A stretch of DNA of 64,000 nt from Poa pratensis (GCA_947311845.1 CAMZMU010000063.1:122371964-122435963); one strand, 5' to 3'; shown: positions 11,675 to 24,171, counted from the stretch's first letter. The notes: generated from the letters alone by a model not told the origin. Made by a program: numbers and translations.

Positions 11675-11875
11675 ATGAACCCGATATATTCGATAATTAA
11701 TCTTGGACAAAGCCATCACAATTACCACCACTTTTCCACACTCATGGTACTGTTAGTTTATGGTTACTTAGTGTACTTTATTGCTGCAGCAATAATATTT
11801 ACTTTCTTGTATTTATTATCTCGCAAAGCTATCTCTCATACCCGTATTGTTACTCTAGTATTATTTCCTAGATAA
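11675..11875 (+). CDS. LTR-internal ORF, 66 aa, one predicted membrane segment
   Basis: ATG to TAA. The N-terminus is polar (NLGQSHHNYHHF). A hydrophobic run of about 28 residues follows (STLMVLLVYGYLVYFIAAA, then a second half ending FLYLL), then a basic tail. Matching ORFs begin at 18192, 23260 and 23827 in the other LTR copies, so all four keep the hydrophobic core open. Whether it is translated is unknown. It may only reflect recent shared ancestry. Confidence 0.25.
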   Translation: MNPIYSIINLGQSHHNYHHFSTLMVLLVYGYLVYFIAAAIIFTFLYLLSRKAISHTRIVTLVLFPR

Positions 11876-12019
11876 AGTAAACGTTTAGTGTGCGTAGAGT
11901 TGTATCAGTGGTTGATAGAACTTGAGAGAATACTTATCATACCTTTAGCTCCTCGTTGGGTTCGACACTCTTACTTATCGAAAAGGTTACACGCGATCCC
12001 CTATACTTGTGGGTTATCA

Positions 12020-15000
12020 AGACCTTTTCTGGCGCCGTTGCCGGGGAGCCATAGCGTAGGTGAATATTCTTGTGTGCACTTGTTTGTTTTATCTCTAAGT
12101 AATTTTATTTTCAGTTTTAAGTTGTTTTCTATCTTACTATGGATAGGGAATGCGGAAAAAAAAATAGTTGTACTTGTTATCTGAAAACGTTTTCAAAAAG
12201 AGTGTGATTGGAAAGATGAGTAATGGTTAAGTGGGGGTCGACCTTGAATACTTGTGTTCATGCCTATGAAACCAAACAAATCTTTCCATGGAAGCTTCTC
12301 ATCCAAAAACATGTAAATATTGTGTATATACCTCTGTACATAAAAATAATATGATAATAATAATCTCTAGTTAATTAGAAGTTGATAGTTTTACTTTGCT
12401 ATCCAGAAACAGATTTTCTGTGCTCCACCGTATTAAATGTTTAAAATCACCAGAACGTGATCTTGATCTGAAATTTCTTGAGTGCAAAGTAATGCTTATT
12501 ATCTTTCCTTCATTCGACTAACTTTTTGTGATTTGAGTTACGTAGCTGTCTCGAAAAATTCGATCTTCACCGACTGTTCGATTTAGACAGATTCATGTGC
12601 TTCACTGTAAAAAATCGTGATAAATCTCAGAATAGTATTTTGACTTGAAATTTTTATGCATAAACCTGAGATTATGATCTGTCTTTCATTAGTTAAAAGT
12701 TTTTCGATTTGAGCTACTTAACTATCTCGTTGAATGCCATCTTTACGGACTGTTCAGTTTTGACAGATTTCTTTGTTTATTCAATATTGTACTTGGTGTT
12801 GTTAGTTTCATTAGTTTTTCGACGGACAACGGAGATCATGAACACCTTAGTATATACAGTTGCTAGTGTTGAGTAAAGATTATAAAACTTGTCAATGCTT
12901 GAACATGAGTGGATTTATTTAATGAGTACTAACCCTACTAATGAGTTTTGTGAAGTTTTATGTGGATGTAGCCTGTAAGATCTAATCAATATGGTGATAT
13001 AAGATGAACTAGAAGACGCAAGAGCTCAAGCTTGGGGATGTGTAGGTGCATCCCAAGAACATATTCAAGAAGATACAATCATCTAAGGTTGGGGATGCCC
13101 GAGTCATCCCCCTATTCATCAACTAACATGAGGTTGTCTTGTTGATACTCTATATTACCCGTCCACATGATATGTATTGTCCTAATTTGTATTATAATTG
13201 CTTTTATATGTCTTGGTTTTACATTCTTTATTTTTATTAGGCTCTTTACTTGATTTTTATTGCTTCTTTACTTTGAATTATAAATTCAAAACAACAAAAA
13301 TATTTTCTTTTCTTTTGCTTATTTAGTTCTTTCTTTATATTCTATATAGGTTTTACTTTCAATTTTTATTTAGAGTATTCCTTGTTGTAGCTAGCATGTT
13401 TAGGTATTGTTTAGCCTCTGGTCTCTTAGTTTATCAAAATAAAGTACCAAGTTTTACCCATTTAGCTTAGTTGATACATTTGTAAAAAGTGATTTTCTGT
13501 TTTCGGTATCTACTGCTCATTGCGCGATTTTTCATATTTTACTGGAAACTCTAAAAATCACGTAAATTTACTGATGTTGTATCACCAAATCCTATGCATG
13601 CACAAAAATGGCCTAAAATTTCGGACATGTTTAAGAGCACCTAAAAATTATGTTGGCCAGCTGCTGTTTTTCCGGACAGATTCCGACTTTTGTTGCAAGA
13701 GTGGCCTCTTTGCGTTTTTATTTGATCCTTAATGGTTCTTACTTTTATTTAGAAGTTGGCCATTTAAGCAACCTTTCTGTAACTTAAAAACAAAATTTGA
13801 TTTGGTTTAATAGCAGCACTTTGGAAATATTATGTATTGCAATTAGTGGCTAACTAAAAGGCGTTAAAGAAAAGCGCTTATGGGAGGCAACCCATTATTT
13901 TTATTTCTGCAATTTTTCTTTTCTTGAGTCAAGGAGTTTGTTTACTTCTGTAGCAACTCCTTTGTATCTTTACCTTCATGCATTGTTGTGCCAAGAGTAG
14001 TCTCTAATGATAAGATGTTGCTAAAATTTTGATTGCTGCGCAGAAACAGATTTCTGCTGTTCACTGTACGAAATTCATAAAATCACCAGATTGTGAATTA
14101 AATCTGAAAACATTTGTACGTAATCCTAATATATGTATGCATCTTTTGTTAGTTCAAAGTTTTTCGATCTGAGTAACGTAAATGACTAGAAAAAATTCGT
14201 CTTTGCGGACTGTTCTGTTTTAGACAGATTATGTCTTTTATTTTGCATTCTCTCTTTTACTCGTGTTGAGTGGAATTCTTTTTTAGGGTGAAGAGCTTCA
14301 CATAACATCAGTGGTTGTAGCTAATGTTTAAAGTAATGGTCATATTATATCTATACAGAACATGTGAGTTTTTGATTGTGCACTAACCCTCTAATGAGAA
14401 TTACTTTGAGTTTGGTGTGGCGGAAGTTTTCAATGGTCAAGAGGGAAGAGTGATATAATAGGATGGAGAAGTGTGAAGAGCTTAAGCTTGGGGAGGCCCC
14501 CATGGATCTCCCCAGCATATTTCAAGAAGACTCAAGCGTCTAAGCTTGGGGATGCCGATGCCTTCTTCATCGTCAAAATTATCAGGTCATCTCTAGTAAA
14601 CTATATTTTAATTCTTTCACATCATATGTGATGTTCTTGGAGCGTCTGTATCTTATTATTTATTTATCTTAGCATCAAACACCAGTTACATTAATAAGTG
14701 GACCGTCACATATTTTATTTATCTTCTGTTTTCAACGTTTACTTGGTTAATGAATTATTTGATGAAACTTAAAAATGATGTGTGAATGATATTGTTTAGT
14801 AGTTTATGTTTTCTTATGGATAGTCTCAACTAGCTAATAGTTTATATTATGTTATTTTTATGATTAACATGCATTCTACTGTTCATATTTTGGTATGGCA
14901 TTGTGGTATCCCCCTCTGAATGATTTACTTGAATCGACTTGGCACATGCTCAAACATGTTCATGACTGAAAAATAAAAGTCAATTAAGCCTTGATGATCT

Positions 15001-16159
15001 ATTTTGCCTTAGAGTTTTGGTATCATTTTTATGCCTCCGTTAATTTTATTCTGTCGCAAGTATGATTATGACGGTTATTGCTCTCTTGATTGTCGCTTCC
15101 TAGTCTATTGCTAGCCTTCACTGGTACTGAGCGGGAATGCTGCTCGTGCTTCCAAATCCCTAAAAACCAAGTTATCCCAAAGAGTCCACCAAAAATTTCT
15201 ATACATGGTATTTCGAACCATTCCAAGTAAATTTGCATGTGCTACCTTTAAAACTTTCAAAATACTTCTCATTTTGTGACATTGTTTTTAGCTCATGAGG
15301 ACGTAGTAGTTGGGTTTGTTATCTTCCATACTAAATTAAGTCCCCGACTTGCATGCTTCATCTGCTCGTCACTAATTTTGCAAAGAGCTGGTTAGACCAT
15401 TATAACATCTAAAAAGTAAAATAAAATAGGCACTCCTCCATGGTATGAGATTGTTGGCAGGCACCCGAGAATTCGGTTAGCCATGGTTTGTGAAAGCAAA
15501 GGTTGAGAGGAGTGTCATACTATATAAAAGTGCATGCTATAAATGCCTAATATCAATAACTCGGAACCGCTCTCAACTTGTTTAGTATGGAAGATAACAA
15601 GAACTCTATTACTGATTCGTTGACAGGAACAACCACCTCTCAAAACATTTTTACTTCTGTTTTAAATAAAAAGCTCTAGCACATGTTAATCCCTGCTTCC
15701 CTCTGCGAAGTGCCAATCTTTTATTTTAATGTTGAGTCACCATCCTTTCTTTGAGCACTTCCTTAGAGCATAATTGTCATTCTTAGTGTAATGTGCTTGT
15801 CACAGAATGCGGTTATCTGCGGTATAACAATGATGCTTTCACCTTTGATATCTTTACATCTAATCTTCACTTGAACTTCAGAGGTGCCTTGGCATTTATG
15901 TTTTGCTCCACAATTAAGGGCAAGCGAGATATCACTCTACCATGATTTATTATGATCATTACAATCTTGTTGATGTTTATAAATTTCATGTTATGAGCTC
16001 TTAGTTCGTTGATACTTTTCATTAGGTAACATGATTGCTAAGTTTTATTATCCATACATCATGCAATTGTTAAAGACCTGATCATAGCATTTTCAATCAA
16101 AAATTATTTTGGTATCATTTACCTACTTGAGGACGAGCAGGAATTAAGCTTGGGGATGT
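12020..16159 (+). other. Noncoding internal domain of element 1
   Basis: About 4.1 kb, AT-rich, without retroviral-type coding sequence. It has recurrent GGGGATG/CATCCCC hairpins near 13031, 13090, 14485 and 14545, and a block at about 15090-15250 conserved with elements 2 and 3. It ends in a purine-rich tract at 16148-16158. The segment 15310-15620 has no counterpart in element 2. Confidence 0.75.
12030..12047 (+). other. Primer-binding site of element 1 (tRNA-Asp)
   Basis: TGGCGCCGTTGCCGGGGA, 10 bases after the LTR end. It is complementary to the 3' end of plant tRNA-Asp (…TCCCCGGCAACGGCGCCA). Confidence 0.85.
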
Positions 16160-17056
16160 TGATACGTTCAAAACGTATCTATAATTTTTGATTGTTTCAT
16201 GTTAATATTAAGTCTTTGGCACTTGTTTTTATATTAAGTTTATGATTTATTTGGACTAACCTATTAATAGTTGCAAAAGTGCACAAAGTTCTTGTCTTAC
16301 ACTTTGATGTGTAGGAATTATCAAGAAAACAAAAGGAAACCTTTTGAAGTCGAATTGGGACTTTCCTGAAATTTGTCTGAGAAGTTTTTACGAATATGGG
16401 CTCGTTTAGGCCCGAAGACGGCGTCCCACGGAAGTCTCGCCGAAGACAAAATTGCAGGCAATTTTACGGCGAACGTTCTAGACATAAAATTCGCCTAATT
16501 CCGAGTCCGGACGGCCGAGATATGCCCGATTTACTGCAACCCTAGATGGGATGACGGAAATCCGAGAAGCTATATAAAGGGAGGAACCCTAACTCGTGGA
16601 GAACTCCTCCACCCACGAATTGCAGCCACCAAAAGCCACGTTTTTGCCTCCCCCATGGATCCCATCTCCATGGGGGAGGGCTCCCAAGAAGCCATGAAGG
16701 AAGGGGGCTAAGGGGCGATGCTTCCCATTGATGCCGGCGGCGCGGGAGGAGTTCCCCGCGCCACCGCCGGCGCCGGCGTCGCCCTGCGCTCCTCGCTGTC
16801 CCCTTCACCATCTTCACCGCCATCTCCATCGCCAATTTCTCCTTGTATTCAGTGGTTCATCCTCCCACAAACCTCTGTACCGTCCTATGTAAACATGTTG
16901 TTTGTGTAGTTTATTTGTCTTTTGATTGCTTGGTTGAATGTCTTTGGTTCATTAGAGTTGTATGTTGATATGGTACTGTCCTTTGGTGTCCATTATACTT
17001 GTGCGCGCATGGATCAAACATCACGGGGTTGGTAGTATTTGTAAACGAAGGGGGAG
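16160..17056 (+). repeat. 3' LTR of element 1, first part
   Basis: Matches 10521 onward, with TATATAAA near 16571 and the leader hairpin at 16647-16679. It is broken at GGGAG (17052-17056), the target duplication of element 2. Confidence 0.9.
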
Positions 17057-18534
17057 TGATACGTCCAAAACGTATCTATAATTTTGATTGTTTCATGCCA
17101 TTTTTATGCTTTTAGCACTTGTTTTATATTAAGTTTATTATTTATTTGGACTAACCTACTAATAGTTGCAAAAGTGCACAATGTTCTTGTTTTACTCTTT
17201 GATGTGTAGAAATTATCAAGAATACAAGAGGAAACCTTGTTGGAGTCGAATTGGGACTTTCCTGAAATCTGTCTGAGAACTTTTTACGAAGTTTGCCAGT
17301 TTGACCCTCGAAGATGACCTGGCTGTTACGAAAGTTGTCACAATTTTCCATACGAAGATTTTAAGCCCGAGATCAGCCCAATCGGAGTTCGGACGCGGCC
17401 TGTAGGCCCGTTTTGGTGGAACCCTAAAAGGGGGTGACGGAAATCCGAGAAGATATATAAAGGGAGGAAACCTAATTCGTGGAGGACTCCTCCACCCACG
17501 AATTTCAGCCACCAAAAGCCACGTTTTTGCCTCCCCCATGGATCCCATCTCCATGGGGGAGGGCTCCCAAGAAGCCATGAAGGAGGGAGGCTAAGGGGCG
17601 GCGCTCCCCAAGCTTGCCGGCGGCGGGGAAAGGAGTTCCCCGCACCGCCGGCGCCGCCCTGCGCCGCCGCGCTGCCCCTCTCCGCCGTCTTCACCGCCAT
17701 CTCCATCACCATCTCCTCCTTGTATTCAGTGGTTCATCCTCCCACAAACCTCTGTACCGTCCTATGTAAACATGGTGTTTGATGCTATAATATTTATCCT
17801 ATGATTTACATCATGTTTCCGTAGTTTATTTGTCTTTTGATTGCTTAATTGAATGCATGAGGTTCATTAGAGTTGTATGTCTATATGGTGCTGTCCTTTG
17901 GTGTCCATTATATTTGTGCGCGCATGGATCAAACACCCTAGGGTTGGTAGTATTTGTAACGAAGCGGGGGAAGTTCTGCCGGAGTGACAGAAACCTGAGA
18001 ACGCGAACCGATTAGTTGCACGTATGGGAGTAAGAGGACCTTGAACTTAAGGCTATGGTTGGGGAAACCTTAATGCATTGTTAGTATTTGCGGATGCTTT
18101 CTAACAATCCAATCATATAGTACTTGTAATCCCAAGTAGTGGAGTGCATGTATATTTAGCCTCTCCCACATAGAAAACTGCATCGAAGACAATGAACCAA
18201 GTACCTTCACTAATTAATCTTGGACAAAGCCACCACAATTACCACCACTTTTCCACACTCATGGTACTGTTAGTATATGGTTACTTAGTGTATTTTATTG
18301 CTGCAGCACTAACATTTACTTTCTTGTATTTATTATCTTGCAAAACTACTCTCATACCCGTATTGCTACCGTAGTTTTATTTCTAGATAATGCAAACGTT
18401 TAGTGTGCGTAGAGTTGTATCAGTGGTTGATAGAACTTGAGAGAATACTTATCCTACCTTTAGCTCCTCGTTGGGTTCGACACTCTTACTTATCGAAAAG
18501 GCTACACGCGATCCCCTATACTTGTGGGTTATCA
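17057..18534 (+). repeat. 5' LTR of element 2
   Basis: 1478 bp. It lacks a 12-base piece present in the 3' LTR near 22378. The LTR ORF at 18192 is frameshifted near its 3' end by a missing C relative to 23260. Confidence 0.92.
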
Positions 18535-21500
18535 AGACCTTTTCTGGCGCCGTTGCCGGGGAGCCATAGCGTAGGTTAATGTTCTTGTGTGCACTTGTTT
18601 GCTTTATCTCTAAGTAGTTTTTATTTTCAGTATTAAGTTGTTCTTTATCTTACTATGGATAGGGAATGCGAATTACAAAAAAAATTAGGTGTAGTTGTTA
18701 TCTAAAAACGTTTTCAAAAAGAAAAGTGATTGGAAAGATGAGTAATGGTTAAATGGGGGTCGACCTTGAACACTTGTGTTCATGCCTATGAAACCAAAAC
18801 AAATCTTTCCATGGAAGCTTTTCATTAAAAACATGTAAATATTGTGTATATACCTCTGTACATAAAAATAAAATGCTAATTATAGTCTTTAGTTAATTGA
18901 AAGTTGATAGTTTTACTTTGCTGTCCAGAAACAGATTTTCTGTGCTCCACCGTATTAAATGTTTAAAATCACCAGAACGTGATCTTGATCTGAAATTTCT
19001 TGAGTGCAAAGTGATGCTTATTAGCTTTCTTTCATTAGACTAACTTTTTCTGATTTAAGGTACGTAGATAGGTCGAAAAATTCGATCTTTACTGACTGTT
19101 CTGTTTAGACAGATTTTGTGCTTCTCTGTAAATAAAATCGTGATAAATCTCAGAATAGTATTTTGACTTGAAAATTTTTGTGCATAAACCTGAGATTATT
19201 ATCTTTCTTTCATTAGACTAAAGTTTTTCGATTTGAGCTACTTAACTATCTCGTTGAATGCCATCTTTACGGACTGTTCAGTTTTGACAGATTTCTTTGT
19301 TTATTCAATATTGTACTTGGTGTTGTTAGTTTCATTAGTTTTTCGACGGACAACGGAAATCATGAACACCTTAGTATATACAGTGGCTAATGTTGAGTAA
19401 AAATTATAAAACTTGTCAATGCTTGAACATGAGTGGATTTTATTTAATGAGTACTAACCCTACTAATGAGTTTTGTGAAGTTTTATGTGGATGTAGCTTA
19501 TAAGATCTAATCAATATGGTGATATGAGATGAATAAGAAGACGCAAGAGCTCAAGCTTGGGGATGTGTAGGTGCATCCCAAGAACATATTCAAGAAGATA
19601 CAATCATCTAAGCTTGGGGATGCCCGAGTCATCCCCCTATTCATCAACTAACATGAGGTTGTCTCGTTCATACTCTATATTACCCGTCCACATGATATGT
19701 ATTGTCTTAACTTGTATTATAATTGCTTTTATATGTCTTGGTTTTACCTTCTTTAGTTTTATTAGGCTCCTTATTTGGTTTCGATTGCTTCTTTACTTTC
19801 ACTTATAAATTCAAAATAACAAAAATATTTTCTTTTGTTTTGCTTCTTTGTTTGGTTCTTTATTTTAATTTTATTTGGGTTTTACTTTTGATTTTTATTT
19901 AGAGTTTTCCTTGCTGTAGCTAGCATGTTTAGGTCTTGCTTAGCCTCTGGTTTCTTAGTTTATCAAAAATAAAGTACCAAGTTTTATCCATTTAGCTTAG
20001 TTGATACATATGTAAAAAGTGATTTTCTGTTTTCGGTATCTACTGCTTATTGCGCGATTTTTCATATTTTACTGGAAGCTCTAAAAATCACGAAAAAATT
20101 ACTGATGTTGTAGCACCTAATCCTCTGCATGTACAAAAATTGGCTAAAATTTCGGGCATGTTTAAGTGCACCTAAAAATTGCGTTTTCCAGCTGCTGTTT
20201 TTCTGGACAGATTCTGACTTTTGTTGCAAGAGTGGCCTCTTTTCGTTTTCATTTGATTTTTAATGGTTCTTACCTTTCATTTATAAGTTGGCCATTTAAG
20301 CAACCTTTCTGTAACTTAAAAACAAAATTTTATTTGGTTTAATAGTAGCACTTGGGAAATATTATCTATTGTACTAATGTCTAACCGCAGAAAAGAATGG
20401 GAAAGTTTTTGTGTTGAAGTTTTTTCACAGAGAATGAAGGAACACCAAACTATGGAATATTGAAGAATTACCAAAGTCATAAGCTTGGGGATGTCCCCGC
20501 ATCCCTCTTCATCAATAACCCCACGGTTTGCAAACCTTTAAACTTTGTTTTTTGAGCAACATAGGAACTTAACTAAACTTGAAGCGGCTGTATTTTATTA
20601 TCTATTTATCTTAGCATCAAACACCAGTTACATTAATAAGTGGATCGTCACATATTTTATTTATCCTCTGTTTTCAATGTTTACTTGGTTAATGGATTAC
20701 TTGTTGAAACTTAAAAATGATGTGTGAATAATACTGTTTAGTAGTTTATGTTTTCTTATGGTTAGTCTCAACTAGCTAATAGTGCATATTATGTTATTTT
20801 GATATCAACATGCATTGTCCTGTTCATAAGATGGTATGGTATTGTGGTATCCTCCTCTGAATAATTCACTTGAATCGACTTGGCACATGCTCACACATGT
20901 TATGACTGAAAAATAAAAGTCAATTAAGCCTTGATGATCTATTTTGCCTCAGAGTTTTAGTATCGTTTTTATGCCTCCGTTAATTTTATTTTGTCGCAAG
21001 CATGATTATGACCGTTATCGCTCTCGTGGTTGTCGCTTCCCAGTCTATTGCTAGCCTTCACTTGTACTGAGCGGGAATGCTGCTCGTGCATCCAAATCCT
21101 TAAAACCAAGTTATCCCAAAGAGTCCACCAAAAAATTCCTATGCATGGTATTTCAAGCCATTCCAAGTAAATTTGCATGTGCTACCTTTAAAACCTTCAA
21201 AATATTTCTCTTTTTGTGTCAATGTTTACTAGCTCATGAGGAATTAGTGTGGTTATTCTTTATTCTATTTGTCAAATGGACTTTTACACCTGGACTAGTG
21301 GCATATACATCCGCTTATCCAATAACTTGCAAAAAGAGCTGGCAACGGGGTGCCCAGTCCCAATTAATTACAACTTTAACCAATTAATTCTCTTCACACT
21401 TTTGCCCTGATTCATCAGTAAGCAATGACAAACAGTGAAATACCTGAATGTGTGTAAACCAAAGAGAAAGAGGGATGATCTGCCTTGCTGGTAGAAATAA

Positions 21501-22115
21501 CGTCCTTCATGGGAGCCGCTCTTAAAAGTCCGTTTGACAGGTAGAATACTGTTCTCACCCGCTACCATTCGTTGACAATTAACAAACACCTCTCAAAACA
21601 TTTTTACCTCTGTTTTTAAAACAAAAAGCTCTAGCACGTGTTAATCCCTGCTTCCCTCTGCGAAGGGCCAATCTTTTATTTTTATGTTGAGTCACCATCC
21701 TTTCTTTGAGCACTTCTTCGAGAGCATAGCTGTCGTTCTTAGTGTAATGTGCTTGTCCCAGAATACGATTAATTGAGGTATAACCATGATGCTTTTATCT
21801 TTGATATCTCTATATCTAGTCTTCACTTGAACTTCAGAGGTGCCTTGGCATTTATGTTTTGCTCCACAATTAAGGGCAAGCGAGATACCACTCTATCATG
21901 CTTTATTATGGTCATTACAATCTTGTTGATGTTTATAAATTTCATGTTATAAGCTCTTAGTTCGTTGATACTTTTCATTAGGAAACATGATTGCTAAGTT
22001 TTATTATCCATACATCATGCAATTGTTAAAGACCTGATCATAGCATTTACAATCAAAAATTATTTTGTTATCATTTACCTACTCGAGGACGAGCAGGAAT
22101 TAAGCTTGGGGATGT
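18535..22115 (+). other. Noncoding internal domain of element 2
   Basis: About 3.6 kb. No coding capacity for retrotransposon proteins is visible. Hairpin-type GGGGATG motifs lie near 19558, 19615 and 20486. A conserved block lies at about 21040-21190, and a second block (about 21290-21560) matches element 3. It ends with AGCTTGGGGATGT before the 3' LTR. Confidence 0.75.
18545..18562 (+). other. Primer-binding site of element 2 (tRNA-Asp)
   Basis: TGGCGCCGTTGCCGGGGA, identical to that of element 1. Confidence 0.85.
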
Positions 22116-22709
22116 TGATACGTCCAAAACGTATCTATAATTTTTGATTGTTTCATGCCATTTTTATGCTTTTAGCACTTGTTTTATATTAAGTTTATTA
22201 TTTATTTGGACTAACCTACTAATAGTTGCAAAAGTGCACAATGTTCTTGTTTTACTCTTTGATGTGTAGAAATTATCAAGAATACAAGAGGAAACCTTGT
22301 TGGAGTCGAATTGGGACTTTCCTGAAATCTGTCTGAGAACTTTTTACGAAGTTGCCAGTTTGACCCTCGAAGATGACGTCAAATGGAGACCTGGCTGTTA
22401 CGAAAGTTGTCACAATTTTCCATACGAAGATTTTAAGCCCGAGATCAGCCCAATCGGAGTTCGGACGCGGCCTGTAGGCCCGTTTTGGTGGAACCCTAAA
22501 AGGGGGTGGGAAATCCGAGAAGATATATAAAGGGAGGAAACCTAATTCGTGGAGGACTCCTCCACCCACGAATTTCAGCCACCAAAAGCCACGTTTTTGC
22601 CTCCCCCATGGATCCCATCTCCATGGGGGAGGGCTCCCAAGAAGCCATGAAGGAGGGAGGCTAAGGGGCGGCGCTCCCCAAGCTTGCCGGCGGGGGAAAG
22701 GAGTTCCCC

Positions 22710-22741
<32 letters not shown>

Positions 22742-23603
22742 TGCCCCTCTCCGCCGTCTTCACCGCCATCTCCATCACCATCTCCTCCTTGTATTCAGTG
22801 GTTCATCCTCCCACAAACCTCTGTACCGTCCTATGTAAACATGGTGTTTGATGCTATAATATTTATCCTATGATTTACATCATGTTTCCGTAGTTTATTT
22901 GTCTTTTGATTGCTTAATTGAATGCATGAGGTTCATTAGAGTTGTATGTCTATATGGTGCTGTCCTTTGGTGTCCATTATATTTGTGCGCGCATGGATCA
23001 AACACCCTAGGGTTGGTAGTATTTGTAACGAAGCGGGGAAGTTCTGCCGGAGTGACAGAAACCTGAGAACGCGAACCGATTAGTTGCACGTATGGGAGTA
23101 AGAGGACCTTGAACTTAAGGCTATGGTTGGGGAAACCTTAATGCATTGTTAGTATTTGCGGATGCTTGCTAACAATCCAATCATATAGTACTTGTAATCC
23201 CAAGTAGTGGAGTGCATGTATATTTAGCCTCTCCCACATAGAAAACTGCATCGAAGACAATGAACCAAGTACCTTCACTAATTAATCTTGGACAAAGCCA
23301 CCACAATTACCACCACTTTTCCACACTCATGGTACTGTTAGTATATGGTTACTTAGTGTATTTTATTGCTGCAGCACTAACATTTACTTTCTTGTATTTA
23401 TTATCTTGCAAAACTACCTCTCATACCCGTATTGCTACCGTAGTTTTATTTCTAGATAATGCAAACGTTTAGTGTGCGTAGAGTTGTATCAGTGGTTGAT
23501 AGAACTTGAGAGAATACTTATCCTACCTTTAGCTCCTCGTTGGGTTCGACACTCTTACTTATCGAAAAGGCTACACGCGATCCCCTATACTTGTGGGTTA
23601 TCA
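22116..23603 (+). repeat. 3' LTR of element 2
   Basis: 1488 bp, nearly identical to 17057-18534. A pure CCG run (about 22710-22741) replaces a mixed GCC/GCG stretch of the 5' copy. Confidence 0.92.
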
Positions 23604-24171
23604 GGGAGTCCTGCCGGAGTGACAGAAATCTAAGGGCGCGAACCGGTTAGTTACACGTATGGGAGTAAGAGGAACTTAAACTTAAGGCTATGGTTGGGGA
23701 AACCTTAATGCATTGTTAGTATTCGCGGATGCTTTCTAACAATCCAATCATATAGTACTTGTAATCCCAAATAGTGAAGTGCATGTGTATTTAGCCTCTC
23801 CCACATAGAAAACTGCATCGAAGATAATGAACCCGATATATTCGGTAATTAATCTCGGACAAAGCCATCACAATTACCACCACTTTTCCACACTCATGGT
23901 ACTGTTAGTTTATGGTTACTTAGTGTACTTTATTGCTGCAGCACTAACATTTACTTTCTTGTATTTATTATCTCGCAAAGCTATCTCTCATACCCGTATT
24001 GTTACTCTAGTATTATTTCCTAGATAAAGTAAACGGTTAGTGTGCGTAGAGTTGTATCAGTGGTTGATAGAACTTGAGAGAATACTTATCCTACCTTTAG
24101 CTCCTCGTTGGGTTCGACACTCTTACTTATCGAAAAGGCTACACGCGATCCCCTATACTTGTGGGTTATCA
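23604..24171 (+). repeat. 3' LTR of element 1, second part
   Basis: It resumes at the GGGAG duplication and runs to GGGTTATCA, matching 11450-12019. It contains the fourth copy of the LTR ORF (23827-24027). Confidence 0.9.

Larger units (their letters stand above)
10521..12019 (+). repeat. 5' LTR of element 1
   Basis: 1499 bp, TG...CA bounded. It contains a TATA box (TATATAAA, 10933-10940), a perfect 12-bp stem hairpin (11008-11019 with 11029-11040), a GC-rich GCCGGCG region, and a short ORF at 11675-11875. It shows more differences from its partner 3' LTR than are seen between the LTRs of element 2, including a roughly 40-bp deletion in the 3' copy near 16900. Confidence 0.9.
17057..23603 (+). 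mobile_element. LTR retrotransposon without gag/pol (LARD-like), element 2, nested in element 1
   Basis: It starts TGATACGTCCAAAACG and ends GGGTTATCA, with a perfect 5-bp target duplication GGGAG at 17052-17056 and 23604-23608. The LTRs (17057-18534 and 22116-23603) differ mainly by short indels in homopolymers and GCC runs, so the insertion is recent. The internal domain (18535-22115) is noncoding and homologous over most of its length to that of element 1. The LTRs are a sister subfamily to those of element 1: the starts and 3' halves are shared, and the middles near 17290-17440 differ. Confidence 0.93.
10521..24171 (+). mobile_element. LTR retrotransposon without gag/pol (LARD-like), element 1, split by element 2
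   Basis: The 5' LTR (10521-12019) and 3' LTR (16160-17056 continued at 23604-24171) both start TGATACGTTCAAAACG and end GGGTTATCA. A tRNA-Asp primer-binding site follows the 5' LTR, and a purine-rich tract (AGCTTGGGGATG) precedes the 3' LTR. The internal domain (12020-16159, about 4.1 kb) has no ORF above about 70 codons and no protease, RT, RNase H or integrase motif. It must therefore have been moved by proteins supplied from elsewhere. The flanking 5-mers are CTCGC (10516-10520) and CTTGC (24172-24176), differing by one C to T change. Element 2 is inserted in its 3' LTR. The family name is not assigned. Confidence 0.9.
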
